From: Clostridia bacterium
GTDB lineage: Bacteria > Bacillota > Clostridia > Christensenellales > Aristaeellaceae
Reading direction: 5' to 3'
Length of the DNA stretch: 64,000 nt
Assembly: GCA_017470145.1 (NCBI GenBank)
Contig: JAFUFB010000003.1
Coordinates: 62,001-126,000, forward strand
Both the position numbers and the translations under genes were made by a program. This document shows, one piece after another, positions 7,064 to 15,255 of this stretch. Position 1 is the first letter of the stretch. Each line of letters begins with the position of its first letter. The notes beneath the pieces were generated by a model. That model was not told the origin of the DNA and searched no databases. It was given only the letters and a program-made list of their open reading frames with translations.

Positions 7064-8500
7064 ATGCGTCGTAATCTGATTGGCCGTGAAAATGAGCTTA
7101 GACGCCTGGATCACTGTATGCAGGAGGATCGGGCCCAGTTGATCGTGCTGTACGGTCGTCGCCGTATTGGGAAAACTTTTTTGATAAATGAATACTTTGA
7201 AGGTCGTTTTGATTTTAAAATCACCGGCGCTTACAAGGAGAAGAAGGATATCCAGTTAGAGAGCTTTGCGGAAGAATTATCAGATCACTTAGGTGAGCTG
7301 GTTCCTGTTCCCAAAGACTGGAATACTGCATTTTATTCGCTTCGTCGCTATTTAAACACTTTGCCTTTCGATGAAAAAAGAATCCTGTTTTTCGATGAGC
7401 TTCCCTGGCTGGATTCCCCTCGATCCGGGTTTCTAAAGGCGTTTGAGCATTTCTGGAATGACTATGGCAGCGCGCAACGGAATCTTATTTGCGTTGTTTG
7501 TGGTTCTGCCACCTCCTGGATGGTTAATAACATTGCACAGAACAAGGGTGGACTTTTCAATCGCCAAACCTGTAGTATTGATCTCCGGCCATTTACGCTA
7601 CAGGAAACTGAGCATTATCTCCAGACCAGAAATATCGAATGGTCCCGTTATGATATTGCCGAATGTTATATGATCATGGGAGGGATTCCCTATTATCTCA
7701 GCCTCCTGGAGCCTGAAAGGTCTTTGAGCGATAACATTGACAATTTGTTTTTTCGCAAGCGTTCCGAGCTGTGGAATGAATTCCAGCAATTATATCGTAC
7801 TCTGTTTTCCAACAGTGAACAATACATGCAGATTGTGGAAGCACTTAGTAAGCGCCGAATTGGTCTGACCAGAAGTGAAATCATTCGGGCGACAGGGTTA
7901 CCTGATAACGGGTCGTTCACGGAAAAATTAAAGGATCTCATCGCTTCCGATTTTGTCAGAGTTTCCTCCCAATTTGGCCGCAAGAACGAAGCATTCTACC
8001 AATTAAAGGATTACTATACCTTGTTTTATTTCCATTTTATTCAGAATCGAAATGGCCGGGATGAACACTTTTGGACTCATTCCATTGGCTCGAGCACAAG
8101 ATACAATTGGGTTGGGCTCGCATTTGAGCGAATCTGCAAGGACCATATACAGCAGATTAAACAGAAAATAGGTATTTCAGCTGTATTGACAGAAGAAGCG
8201 TCCTGGTTGTGGAAGGGGAATGAAGAAACATCTGGAGCGCAGATAGATCTGGTAATAGATCGGCGGGATCATGTCGTCAATTTATGTGAGATCAAGTATT
8301 CCGAAATAGAATATGTGATTGACAAAGAATATGATCAGACACTACGAACAAAAAGGGATATTTTCCGGCAGGTCACAGAAACCAAGAAAACGCTGCAGTT
8401 TATTCTGATCACAACCTATGGGCTGAAACAAAATAAGTATAGCGGTATAGCCAGCGGACAGGTGACGCTGGATGATCTTTTCGCTCCTGTTTACAACTGA
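7064..8500 (+). CDS. AAA ATPase of the archaeal ATPase / DUF234 family
   Basis: 478 residues. The N-terminal AAA domain has the Walker A motif YGRRRIGKTFL (about residues 25-36) and Walker B ILFFDELPWLD (about 106-116). A helical/winged region follows. The C-terminal DUF234-like part has the pattern IDLVIDRR...LCEIKYSE, which resembles a PD-(D/E)XK nuclease core (D, E-x-K). The family is widespread and mobile; its role is poorly known and often placed in DNA conflict or stress. Base composition is clearly more AT-rich and codon use less biased than in the neighbours, suggesting horizontal transfer. It starts right after the structured repeat, which supplies its apparent promoter. Only weak GG-rich bases precede the ATG. 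Confidence 0.88.
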   Translation: MRRNLIGRENELRRLDHCMQEDRAQLIVLYGRRRIGKTFLINEYFEGRFDFKITGAYKEKKDIQLESFAEELSDHLGELVPVPKDWNTAFYSLRRYLNTLPFDEKRILFFDELPWLDSPRSGFLKAFEHFWNDYGSAQRNLICVVCGSATSWMVNNIAQNKGGLFNRQTCSIDLRPFTLQETEHYLQTRNIEWSRYDIAECYMIMGGIPYYLSLLEPERSLSDNIDNLFFRKRSELWNEFQQLYRTLFSNSEQYMQIVEALSKRRIGLTRSEIIRATGLPDNGSFTEKLKDLIASDFVRVSSQFGRKNEAFYQLKDYYTLFYFHFIQNRNGRDEHFWTHSIGSSTRYNWVGLAFERICKDHIQQIKQKIGISAVLTEEASWLWKGNEETSGAQIDLVIDRRDHVVNLCEIKYSEIEYVIDKEYDQTLRTKRDIFRQVTETKKTLQFILITTYGLKQNKYSGIASGQVTLDDLFAPVYN

Positions 8501-8655
8501 AAACCTATTCTTCCCTCTACAATTTCGTTTAGTAGCCTTTATATAGTTTTAGGATGCATCGCTATTCTAAGCTTCTTGAGAAGCATCATTCAGTTCACCA
8601 CAGTGTTATCATAAGGATGGATAGTTTTTCGAGCCAATTTTTGATATCCTCCCTC

Positions 8656-8684
8656 TTGAAAAAAACGTTTTAATTATGTATACT
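8656..8684 (+). promoter_or_regulatory. Promoter with embedded AAAACGTTTT palindrome upstream of GH3 gene
   Basis: TTGAAA, a 17-base spacer, TATACT. The palindrome AAAACGTTTT (8662-8671) sits between the -35 and -10 boxes, where a LacI-family repressor would block polymerase. It differs from the CTTGAAT sites, so a separate regulator is likely. Confidence 0.7.
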
Positions 8685-8720
8685 CTCCTCATTCAAATCC
8701 AGCAGAAAGGATGAATTTCC

Positions 8721-11000
8721 ATGGACGTTAAGAATGTAGTCTCTCAGATGACCCTGGAGGAAAAATGCTCCCTGCTCTCCGGCGCTGATTTCTGGCACAC
8801 CCGCAGCGTGGAACGGCTGGGGGTCAAGGGCATCATGGTTTCCGACGGCCCTCACGGACTGCGGAAACAGGATGACCAGGCGGATCATCTGGGCATCAAT
8901 GACAGCATCAAGGCTGTGTGCTTCCCCGCGGCCTGCGCCAGCACCTCCTCCTTCGACCGGAATCTGGTCCGTACCCTGGGGGAAACCATCGGCGACGAAT
9001 GCCAGCATGAAAAGGTTGCTATCAACCTGGGTCCAGCCATCAACATCAAGCGTTCCCCCCTTTGCGGCCGGAACTTTGAATACATGAGCGAGGATCCCTA
9101 TCTGGCGGGGGAAATGGCCGCCAGCCTGATTCAGGGCGTGCAGAGCAAAAACATTGGCGTCAGCGTGAAGCATTTCGCCGCCAACAATCAGGAGCATCGC
9201 CGGATGTCCTCCTCCAGCGAGATCGATGAGAGGACCCTGCGGGAAATCTATCTGCCCGCTTTCGAAGCCGCCGCGAAAAAAGGCCATGCCTGGACCTATA
9301 TGTGCAGCTATAACAAGATCAACGGCGTCCATTCCGACGTCAACAAATGGCTGCTGACGGATGTGCTGCGCAAGGAGTGGGGGTCCGACGCCTATGTCAT
9401 GAGCGACTGGGGCGCGGTGACCGATCGCGTGGCCGGCGTGGCTGCCGGGCTGGATCTGGAAATGCCGGGCAGCGGCGGCGTCAACGACGCGGAAGTGGTC
9501 AAGGCCGTGCGGGAAGGCCGCCTGGCGGAGGCGGATGTGGACGCCTGCGTGGAGCGGATTTTGACCATCCATCAGCGGTATCTGGAAAACGCCAAGCCTG
9601 AAACGCCCTGGGATCAGGAAAAGGATCACGCCCTGGCGGGAAAGCTGGCGGCGGATTGCCTGGTGCTGCTGAAGAACGAAGGAAACATCCTGCCCCTGAA
9701 GCAAGGCGAGAAGATTGCCATCATTGGTGAGTTTGCCCAGAAACCCCGTTTCCAGGGCGGCGGCAGTTCCCATATCAATTCCTTCAAGGTCACCAGCCTG
9801 CTGGACGCGGTGGCGGATATTCCGAATGTTACCTATGCCCAGGGATATCGCATCCTAAGCGATGAGGTGGATGAGGCGCTGCAGGCGGAAGCCCTGGCGG
9901 CGGCTAAGCAGGCGGACAAGGTGGTCATCGTGGCCGGCCTGCCGGACAGCTATGAAAGCGAAGGCTATGACCGGGATCATATGCGGATGCCCGCTAATCA
10001 GAATGCCTTGATCGAAGTCATCGCGGCAGAGCATCAGCAGGTCGTGGTGCTGCTGTACAACGGTTCCCCGGTGGAAATGCCCTGGCTGGACAAGGTTCAG
10101 GGCGTGCTGGAGGGTTACCTGGCCGGCCAGAACGTGGGTACCGCCAACCGGGCAGTGCTCTGGGGCGAGGTGAACCCCAGCGCGCGCCTGGCGGAAACCA
10201 TGCCCATTCGCCTGGAGGACACCCCCAGCTATCTCAGCTTCGGCGGGGAAGCGAACACCGCGGTTTACAGCGAAGGCATCTTCGTGGGATATCGGTATTA
10301 CACGAAGAAGAAGCTGGCGGTGAATTTCCCCTTCGGTTACGGTCTCAGCTATACCACCTTCGAATACTGCAATCTGCGGCTGGAAAAGGATCAGATCAAG
10401 GATACGGACACCCTGCAGGTCTGCGTGGACGTGAAAAACACCGGCAGCGTGGCCGGCAAGGAAGTGGTGCAGCTGTACGTCTCTGACCGGGAGAGCGCCG
10501 AGGTGTTCCGGCCGGTTCGGGAGCTGAAGGGTTTCGACAAGGTGGAGCTGCAGCCTGGGGAAACGAAGACGGTTTCCTTCACGCTGGACAAGCGCTCTTT
10601 CGCCTTCTGGAATGTGAACACGAAGGATTGGTTCGTGGAGACGGGCGTGTTCGATATCCAGATCTGCAAGAACGCAGAGGAAGTGGTGCTGTCGGCGCCG
10701 GTAACCGTGGAAGGCACCGTTCCGCTGCCCATCCTGGTGGACGAGGATACCATCATGATGGATCTGAAAAAGCATCCCGCCAAGATGGCCATCCTCCGGA
10801 AGGCCCGGGAAGCCATGCGGCCTGCCCAGGAAGAGGAAAAGAAGGAGGAAAGCGCCGCCGCCAGCGAGGCCATTACCGAGGATATGAACGAAGCCATGGA
10901 GCGGTATTCTCCCCTGCGGAATATGATCAGCTTCTCCGGCGGGCAGGCAAATCACGAGGATCTGAAGCAGCTGATTGACGCCATGAACGCGGTAGAATAA
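8721..11000 (+). CDS. Beta-glucosidase, glycoside hydrolase family 3
   Basis: Hydrolyses terminal beta-linked sugars from oligosaccharides; 759 residues without a signal peptide, so it acts on imported sugars in the cytoplasm. The N-terminal barrel holds MVSDGPHGLR (about 38-47), the conserved KHFAANNQ and the nucleophile Asp229 in YVMSDWG. The second alpha/beta domain (about 310-540) and a C-terminal fibronectin-III-like domain (about 575-650, KNTGSVAGKEVVQLYV) complete the GH3 layout. A charged tail of about 80 residues (EEEKKEES) follows and is longer than usual. AGAAAGGA precedes the ATG. It has its own promoter and terminator and probably works with the neighbouring importers. Exact specificity (glucoside, xyloside) is open. 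Confidence 0.93.
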   Translation: MDVKNVVSQMTLEEKCSLLSGADFWHTRSVERLGVKGIMVSDGPHGLRKQDDQADHLGINDSIKAVCFPAACASTSSFDRNLVRTLGETIGDECQHEKVAINLGPAINIKRSPLCGRNFEYMSEDPYLAGEMAASLIQGVQSKNIGVSVKHFAANNQEHRRMSSSSEIDERTLREIYLPAFEAAAKKGHAWTYMCSYNKINGVHSDVNKWLLTDVLRKEWGSDAYVMSDWGAVTDRVAGVAAGLDLEMPGSGGVNDAEVVKAVREGRLAEADVDACVERILTIHQRYLENAKPETPWDQEKDHALAGKLAADCLVLLKNEGNILPLKQGEKIAIIGEFAQKPRFQGGGSSHINSFKVTSLLDAVADIPNVTYAQGYRILSDEVDEALQAEALAAAKQADKVVIVAGLPDSYESEGYDRDHMRMPANQNALIEVIAAEHQQVVVLLYNGSPVEMPWLDKVQGVLEGYLAGQNVGTANRAVLWGEVNPSARLAETMPIRLEDTPSYLSFGGEANTAVYSEGIFVGYRYYTKKKLAVNFPFGYGLSYTTFEYCNLRLEKDQIKDTDTLQVCVDVKNTGSVAGKEVVQLYVSDRESAEVFRPVRELKGFDKVELQPGETKTVSFTLDKRSFAFWNVNTKDWFVETGVFDIQICKNAEEVVLSAPVTVEGTVPLPILVDEDTIMMDLKKHPAKMAILRKAREAMRPAQEEEKKEESAAASEAITEDMNEAMERYSPLRNMISFSGGQANHEDLKQLIDAMNAVE

Positions 11001-11020
11001 GGAGCGAATAAATCGCATCC

Positions 11021-11061
11021 AAACAGGTGGTTTTCTTTTTCGGAAAACCATCTGTTTTTTC
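11021..11061 (+). terminator. Terminator after GH3 gene
   Basis: AAACAG-TGGTTTT pairs with AAAACCA-CTGTTT around a loop, followed by TTTTC. Confidence 0.8.
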
Positions 11062-11090
11062 TTTACGAATCGGTCCGGAAAGGGTACAAT
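11062..11090 (+). promoter_or_regulatory. Promoter for threonine/serine exporter operon
   Basis: TTTACG, a 17-base spacer and TACAAT (11085-11090), starting directly after the GH3 terminator. Confidence 0.55.
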
Positions 11091-11143
11091 AACCCTGTCT
11101 TCAAAATGAAGGCAGCATTGATGGAGAGAGGGATCGGGCAGGA

Positions 11144-11941
11144 ATGTCAGAGAACACACACCCCGCCCCAGAGCAGGGCGTCATGGAGGCGCTGCAGCTG
11201 GCGGGGCGGATCATCATAGAAAACGGGGGCGAGACCTATCGGGCGGAGGAAACCATCTGCCGCATGGGCCAAGGGATTGGCCTAACGGAGGTGGAAAGCT
11301 TCGCAGTGCCCAGCGGGCTGTTCATCAGCTATCGCGGCCATGACGGCTTGCTGGAGTCCAGCGTGAAACGGGTGCATCGGCAGGGAACCAATCTGACGAA
11401 AATCGACCAAGTGAACGCGGTGTCCCGCAAGGTCACCGCTGGGCAGATGAGCATCCAGGAAGCTTGGGAGGAATTGCAGCGCATCGACGCAAGTCGAGGG
11501 CCGGTGGCATCCGGCTGGATGATTTTGGCGGCCTTTCTTTGCGCCGGCGGGTTTGCCCTGCTCTTTGGTGGCGGTGAATGGGAGATTCTGTTCGCGGGCC
11601 TGGTGGCTGCGGTGGTTCAGCTGGTAGGATTAGTGAACCAGAAGATGCATATGCAGTGGCTGGTGACCGCGATTTTCGGCGGGTTCCTGACCTCCCTGCT
11701 GCCCCATTTCATCATCCACCTGCTTCCCGGAGTGTCCCAGGAGATTTTAATCGCCGGGGCAGTCATGCCCCTGGTGCCCGGACTGGCCATGACCAACGCC
11801 GTGCAGGATACCATGCGAGGGGATATGGTGTCCGGGCTGTCCCATGGCACCCAGGCGCTGCTGACCGCCTGCCTGATCGCTGGCGGAGCGCTGCTTTCCA
11901 ATGCGCTGGTGCGGCTGCTGGAAGGGGGGCTCCTGGGATGA
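11144..11941 (+). CDS. Threonine/serine exporter family, larger subunit (ThrE N-terminal type)
   Basis: 265-residue membrane protein of the ThrE/DUF1212 family, which exports threonine and serine in characterised actinobacterial members. The soluble N-terminal half has the family motifs NGGETYRAEET (about residues 28-38) and ESFAVPSGLF (about 50-59). About five helices follow from residue 120. In this two-gene form the second half is a separate protein encoded next, and the reading frames overlap by four bases. The start at 11144 follows GGGCAGGA. Substrate assignment is from the family only. Confidence 0.87.
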   Translation: MSENTHPAPEQGVMEALQLAGRIIIENGGETYRAEETICRMGQGIGLTEVESFAVPSGLFISYRGHDGLLESSVKRVHRQGTNLTKIDQVNAVSRKVTAGQMSIQEAWEELQRIDASRGPVASGWMILAAFLCAGGFALLFGGGEWEILFAGLVAAVVQLVGLVNQKMHMQWLVTAIFGGFLTSLLPHFIIHLLPGVSQEILIAGAVMPLVPGLAMTNAVQDTMRGDMVSGLSHGTQALLTACLIAGGALLSNALVRLLEGGLLG

Positions 11942-12378
11942 TACAGGATATTCTGCTGCCCGTGCTGGGGGCCTTCATCGGCAGCATTGGTTTTGCCCTG
12001 CTGGTGCAAGCCCCGCTGCGGTCCCTGCTGCCCTCTGGGATCATCGCCGCCCTGACCTATCTGGTCTATAGCTTGATCGCCTTCGCCGGGGTTTCAGAGG
12101 CGCTGGCGGTTTTTGCCGGGGCGCTGTTCGGCTCCCTGGCGGGGCAATGGGTGGCCCGGCGAATGAAGATGATTGGTACGGTGTTTCTGATGTCCGCCAT
12201 TGTGCCGGTGGTGCCGGGGCTGGGGCTCTATCGAATGATGACGCTGCTGGGCCAGGGGGCTACTGCCGCTGGCGCGGATCAGGGGATTCAAGCCATGATT
12301 ACCATCGCCATGATCGCCCTGGGGCTGGGCTTCGGCAGCTTTACGGATCGAAGGTTTCATCCAGGGAAGAAGAAGTGA
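11938..12378 (+). CDS. Threonine/serine exporter family, smaller subunit (ThrE C-terminal / DUF3815 type)
   Basis: 146-residue protein of about four to five helices, partner of the upstream ThrE N-terminal-type subunit. Its ATG overlaps the preceding stop (ATGA), typical of translational coupling and of a fixed-ratio complex. The motif VVPGLGLYRMM (about residue 95) is characteristic of the family; a related VPGLAMTNA motif lies in the large subunit, reflecting the shared ancestry of the two halves. It acts in the cytoplasmic membrane. Confidence 0.86.
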   Translation: MIQDILLPVLGAFIGSIGFALLVQAPLRSLLPSGIIAALTYLVYSLIAFAGVSEALAVFAGALFGSLAGQWVARRMKMIGTVFLMSAIVPVVPGLGLYRMMTLLGQGATAAGADQGIQAMITIAMIALGLGFGSFTDRRFHPGKKK

Positions 12379-12426
12379 TATTTTGACTGCTTGTCACAAT
12401 CATCATAGGGAGGGGAATAATTTCAG

Positions 12427-13971
12427 ATGAAGGCAATTCAACACAGTATCCAATATGACCGAAAGACCGGCCAGGCGGCACATTTTGAATCCGAAGCGTC
12501 CTGCCTCCCGGAAAACCAGTTTCCCCACATCGTGGAAGATCACGTGATTGGCCTGTATCCCAGCTTTCGCTTTCAGAAGGTGGATGGCTTTGGCTGCGCC
12601 TTGACGGAAACCGCCTGCTATTTACTTTCCCAAATGTCCCCGGAACAGCGAACAGAGACGCTGTCATTTTGGTTTGGGCCAGAGGAGAATAAAGCCCGTT
12701 TTGTCCGTATCCCTATCGACAGCTGTGACTACTCCCTCTCCGAATATCAGGCGGTGGCGGATCCCATCGCTGATCCAGAGCTGAATACCTTTTCCATTGA
12801 TCGGGATCGAAAGTACATTTTGCCCGTGGTGAAGGAAGCCCTGACCCTTTCCGGGGGAAAGCTTTCCGTGCTGCTGAGCCCCTGGTCTCCCCCGTGGCAG
12901 TGGAAAACCCCGCCCCAGGGGCAGAAAAACGACGCGGTCACCTATGGCGGACAGGAAGTCACAGAGGAATCGCTGACCCCTTCCCGCAACAATGGAGGAA
13001 GCCTGAAGCCGGAGTTCTATGGTTCCTGGGCGAAATATCTGGTCAAGTTTATTCAGGCGTATCTGGCGGAAGGGATCCCGGTGACCATGCTTTCCGTACA
13101 AAACGAAGCCGCCGCGGCCACGCCCTGGGACAGCTGTGTCTGGACCTGTGCCCAGGAGAAGGATTTCCTGCGGGGACATCTCTACCCTGCGCTGCGGGAT
13201 GCCGGCCTGGCGGAACGACTGGAAATCTTTGTCTGGGATCACAACAAGGAACGGATGGTGGAGCGAATTGAAGAGATGATGGACCCGGAAATTGAGCCTT
13301 TGATCAGCGGTTTCGCTTATCATTGGTATACGGGGGATCATTTTGACGCCCTGGCGCTGCTCCGGGGGAAGTATCCGCAGAAGGTATTGATGCATTCTGA
13401 AAGCTGCCCCCTGCATATGCCAGGCCGGGTCACCTTTGCGGAGATGGATTTGGAGGCGCTGAAGAAGAAACCCAGGGCCTCCCTGGCTCCGGAGGAAGCG
13501 ATGATCCTGGACAGTGTGGGGGATAAAACTCCCGCGGATGTGGATTTGGAAGACGCTTTTGCCTATGCCCATGACATCATTGGGGATTTGAACAGCGGCA
13601 TGAACCGATGGATCGACTGGAACCTGATTGTGGATCCCAACGGCGGCCCGCGGCACGTGGCCGGCGGATTTGCCGCGCCGCTGGTTTATGGCGCGGACGG
13701 AAAGGTTATCCGCACGGTTACCTTCGAATACCTGTCGCTGATCATGGACGCCATCCCCTCCGGATCGGTCCGGATTGGTTGCAGCAGCTATGGTGCAGAG
13801 GTGGAGGCGGTGGCGGTATCCTCTCCCGACGAGAAAGAGATTCGCGTGCTGCTGTTCCAGCGCGGAAATAAGAAAACCACGGTCAATCTTCGTCTGGCCG
13901 AGCAAGTAATTTCCGTGGAGCTGCCGCCGGAAAGCCTGACCAGCGTACGGGTCAAGGATTTAATTGGCTAA
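12427..13971 (+). CDS. Glycoside hydrolase family 30 (glucosylceramidase-like)
   Basis: 514 residues, no signal peptide, so a cytoplasmic glycosidase. The barrel carries VDGFGCALTETA near residue 50, the acid/base Glu227 in SVQNEAA and the nucleophile Glu325 in MHSESC. A C-terminal beta domain (from about 425) completes the GH30 layout. AGGGAGGGG lies upstream of the ATG. It is 48 bases after the exporter gene with no clear own promoter, so co-transcription is possible. Together with the GH3 enzyme it would trim imported beta-linked oligosaccharides (beta-glucosides or beta-xylosides); the ceramidase name reflects family ancestry, not a proven substrate. The gene ends just before the second structured repeat. 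Confidence 0.9.
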   Translation: MKAIQHSIQYDRKTGQAAHFESEASCLPENQFPHIVEDHVIGLYPSFRFQKVDGFGCALTETACYLLSQMSPEQRTETLSFWFGPEENKARFVRIPIDSCDYSLSEYQAVADPIADPELNTFSIDRDRKYILPVVKEALTLSGGKLSVLLSPWSPPWQWKTPPQGQKNDAVTYGGQEVTEESLTPSRNNGGSLKPEFYGSWAKYLVKFIQAYLAEGIPVTMLSVQNEAAAATPWDSCVWTCAQEKDFLRGHLYPALRDAGLAERLEIFVWDHNKERMVERIEEMMDPEIEPLISGFAYHWYTGDHFDALALLRGKYPQKVLMHSESCPLHMPGRVTFAEMDLEALKKKPRASLAPEEAMILDSVGDKTPADVDLEDAFAYAHDIIGDLNSGMNRWIDWNLIVDPNGGPRHVAGGFAAPLVYGADGKVIRTVTFEYLSLIMDAIPSGSVRIGCSSYGAEVEAVAVSSPDEKEIRVLLFQRGNKKTTVNLRLAEQVISVELPPESLTSVRVKDLIG

Positions 13972-13996
13972 ACATGTGAGAGACGAAACGCAAGCA

Positions 13997-14147
13997 GAAG
14001 TTCCCGACGATTTTCAACCTTAAAATCGTCGGGAGCTGTATTTTTATCATGCGTTTCCGACTATTTTCAGCCTCAAAATCGTCGGAAACGCATTCCTGAA
14101 GACCATTATTTTTTCAAAAGACGGAAGCTGCGCAGAGCGCAGCTTCC
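13997..14147 (-). repeat. Three-hairpin structured repeat, copy 2 (inverted)
   Basis: Inverted, diverged copy of 6881-7028: stems at 14000-14036, 14049-14093 (ATGCGTTTCC with GGAAACGCAT) and GGAAGCTGCGC/GCGCAGCTTCC (14123-14147). Stem pairs differ from copy 1 in a compensatory way. Here it fills the gap between two converging genes and can stop transcription from both sides. No promoter-like -10 is preserved at its end, unlike copy 1. Confidence 0.8.
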
Positions 14148-14163
14148 TTTTGCTTCTGTGGGC

Positions 14164-15252
14164 TTACAGCAGGTGGGCACACTCCGGATCGAAGGAGATG
14201 TACGCCTGTTCCCCCGTTTGGAAGATTTTCTTGTTCAGGGGGCAGTTATCGGTAATCTTAACCAGCTCTTCCCCGACCCGCACATGATAGTTCTGATAGC
14301 TGCCCATGAAGCAGCTCAGCTCCACCCGGCAGGGCAGCATGCCCTCGTCCCCGATGGTGATGGCCTCCGGACGCAGCACGATTTCGCAGGCTTCGCCGGG
14401 GTTTCTCTTCTTCTCCGTGCGAACGGCCACCTTCCCCGCGGGCAGGGAAACAATCGCTCCCTTCTCCGCGTTTTCGGAGACCTTTCCGTGCAGGAAATTA
14501 CATTCGCCGATGAAGTCTGCCACGAATTCGCTGTTGGGCTTGTAGTAGATCTCCATGGGGGAGCCCATCTGCGCGATCACCCCCTGCTTCATCAGGATGA
14601 TCTGATCCGAAATCGCCATGGCTTCGCTCTGATCATGGGTTACATACACCGCGGTGATCCCCAGAGCCTGCTGAATCCGACGAATCTCCGTCCGCATCTG
14701 CACCCGCAGCTTCGCGTCCAGGTTGCTCAGGGGCTCGTCGAACAGCAGCACGCCGGGCTCCACCACCAGGGCTCGCGCCAGAGCCACCCGCTGCTGCTGG
14801 CCGCCGGAGAGCTGGTTGGTCATCCGCTGTTCCATGCCGGAAAGCTCCACCAGGCCGAGAATTTTCTCCACCCGGTCTCGAATCTCGTTCTTCGGAACCT
14901 TCCGCAGCTTCAGCCCGTAAGCTACGTTATCAAACACATTGTAATGGGGGAACAGGGCGTAGCTCTGGAACACCATGGCCGTGTCCCGCTTATTGGGCGT
15001 CAGGGCATTAATGGGTTCTCCACCCAGGTAAATTTCGCCCTCGTCCGGGCTCTCGAACCCAGCGATCATCCGCAGGGTGGTGGTCTTGCCGCAGCCGCTG
15101 GGCCCCAGCAGAGTCACAAAGCTGCCGGGAGCAATGTCCAGCGCCACGTCGTGCACCGCGTAGAAATCCTTCCCCGTCTTGGGGTCCTTATAAATCTTGG
15201 AAATATGGTCCAGTTTGACGCCCTTGGGCTGCTTTACTTTCATGTCCGCCAT
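14164..15252 (-). CDS. ABC transporter ATPase, FbpC/PotA-type
   Basis: ATP-hydrolysing subunit of the importer whose permease and binding protein are encoded just upstream; 362 residues. Visible motifs: Walker A GPSGCGKTT (about residues 50-58), signature LSGGQQQR (about 148), Walker B VLLFDEP (about 168), H-loop VTHDQ (about 202). A C-terminal TOBE-like regulatory domain follows from about residue 250. AAGGAGG lies nine bases before the ATG and is embedded in the last codons of the permease gene, so the two are translationally coupled. The subfamily covers iron(III), polyamine and phosphonate importers, so the substrate is inferred from context. Confidence 0.92.
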   Translation of the reverse strand: MADMKVKQPKGVKLDHISKIYKDPKTGKDFYAVHDVALDIAPGSFVTLLGPSGCGKTTTLRMIAGFESPDEGEIYLGGEPINALTPNKRDTAMVFQSYALFPHYNVFDNVAYGLKLRKVPKNEIRDRVEKILGLVELSGMEQRMTNQLSGGQQQRVALARALVVEPGVLLFDEPLSNLDAKLRVQMRTEIRRIQQALGITAVYVTHDQSEAMAISDQIILMKQGVIAQMGSPMEIYYKPNSEFVADFIGECNFLHGKVSENAEKGAIVSLPAGKVAVRTEKKRNPGEACEIVLRPEAITIGDEGMLPCRVELSCFMGSYQNYHVRVGEELVKITDNCPLNKKIFQTGEQAYISFDPECAHLL

Positions 15253-15255
15253 AGG

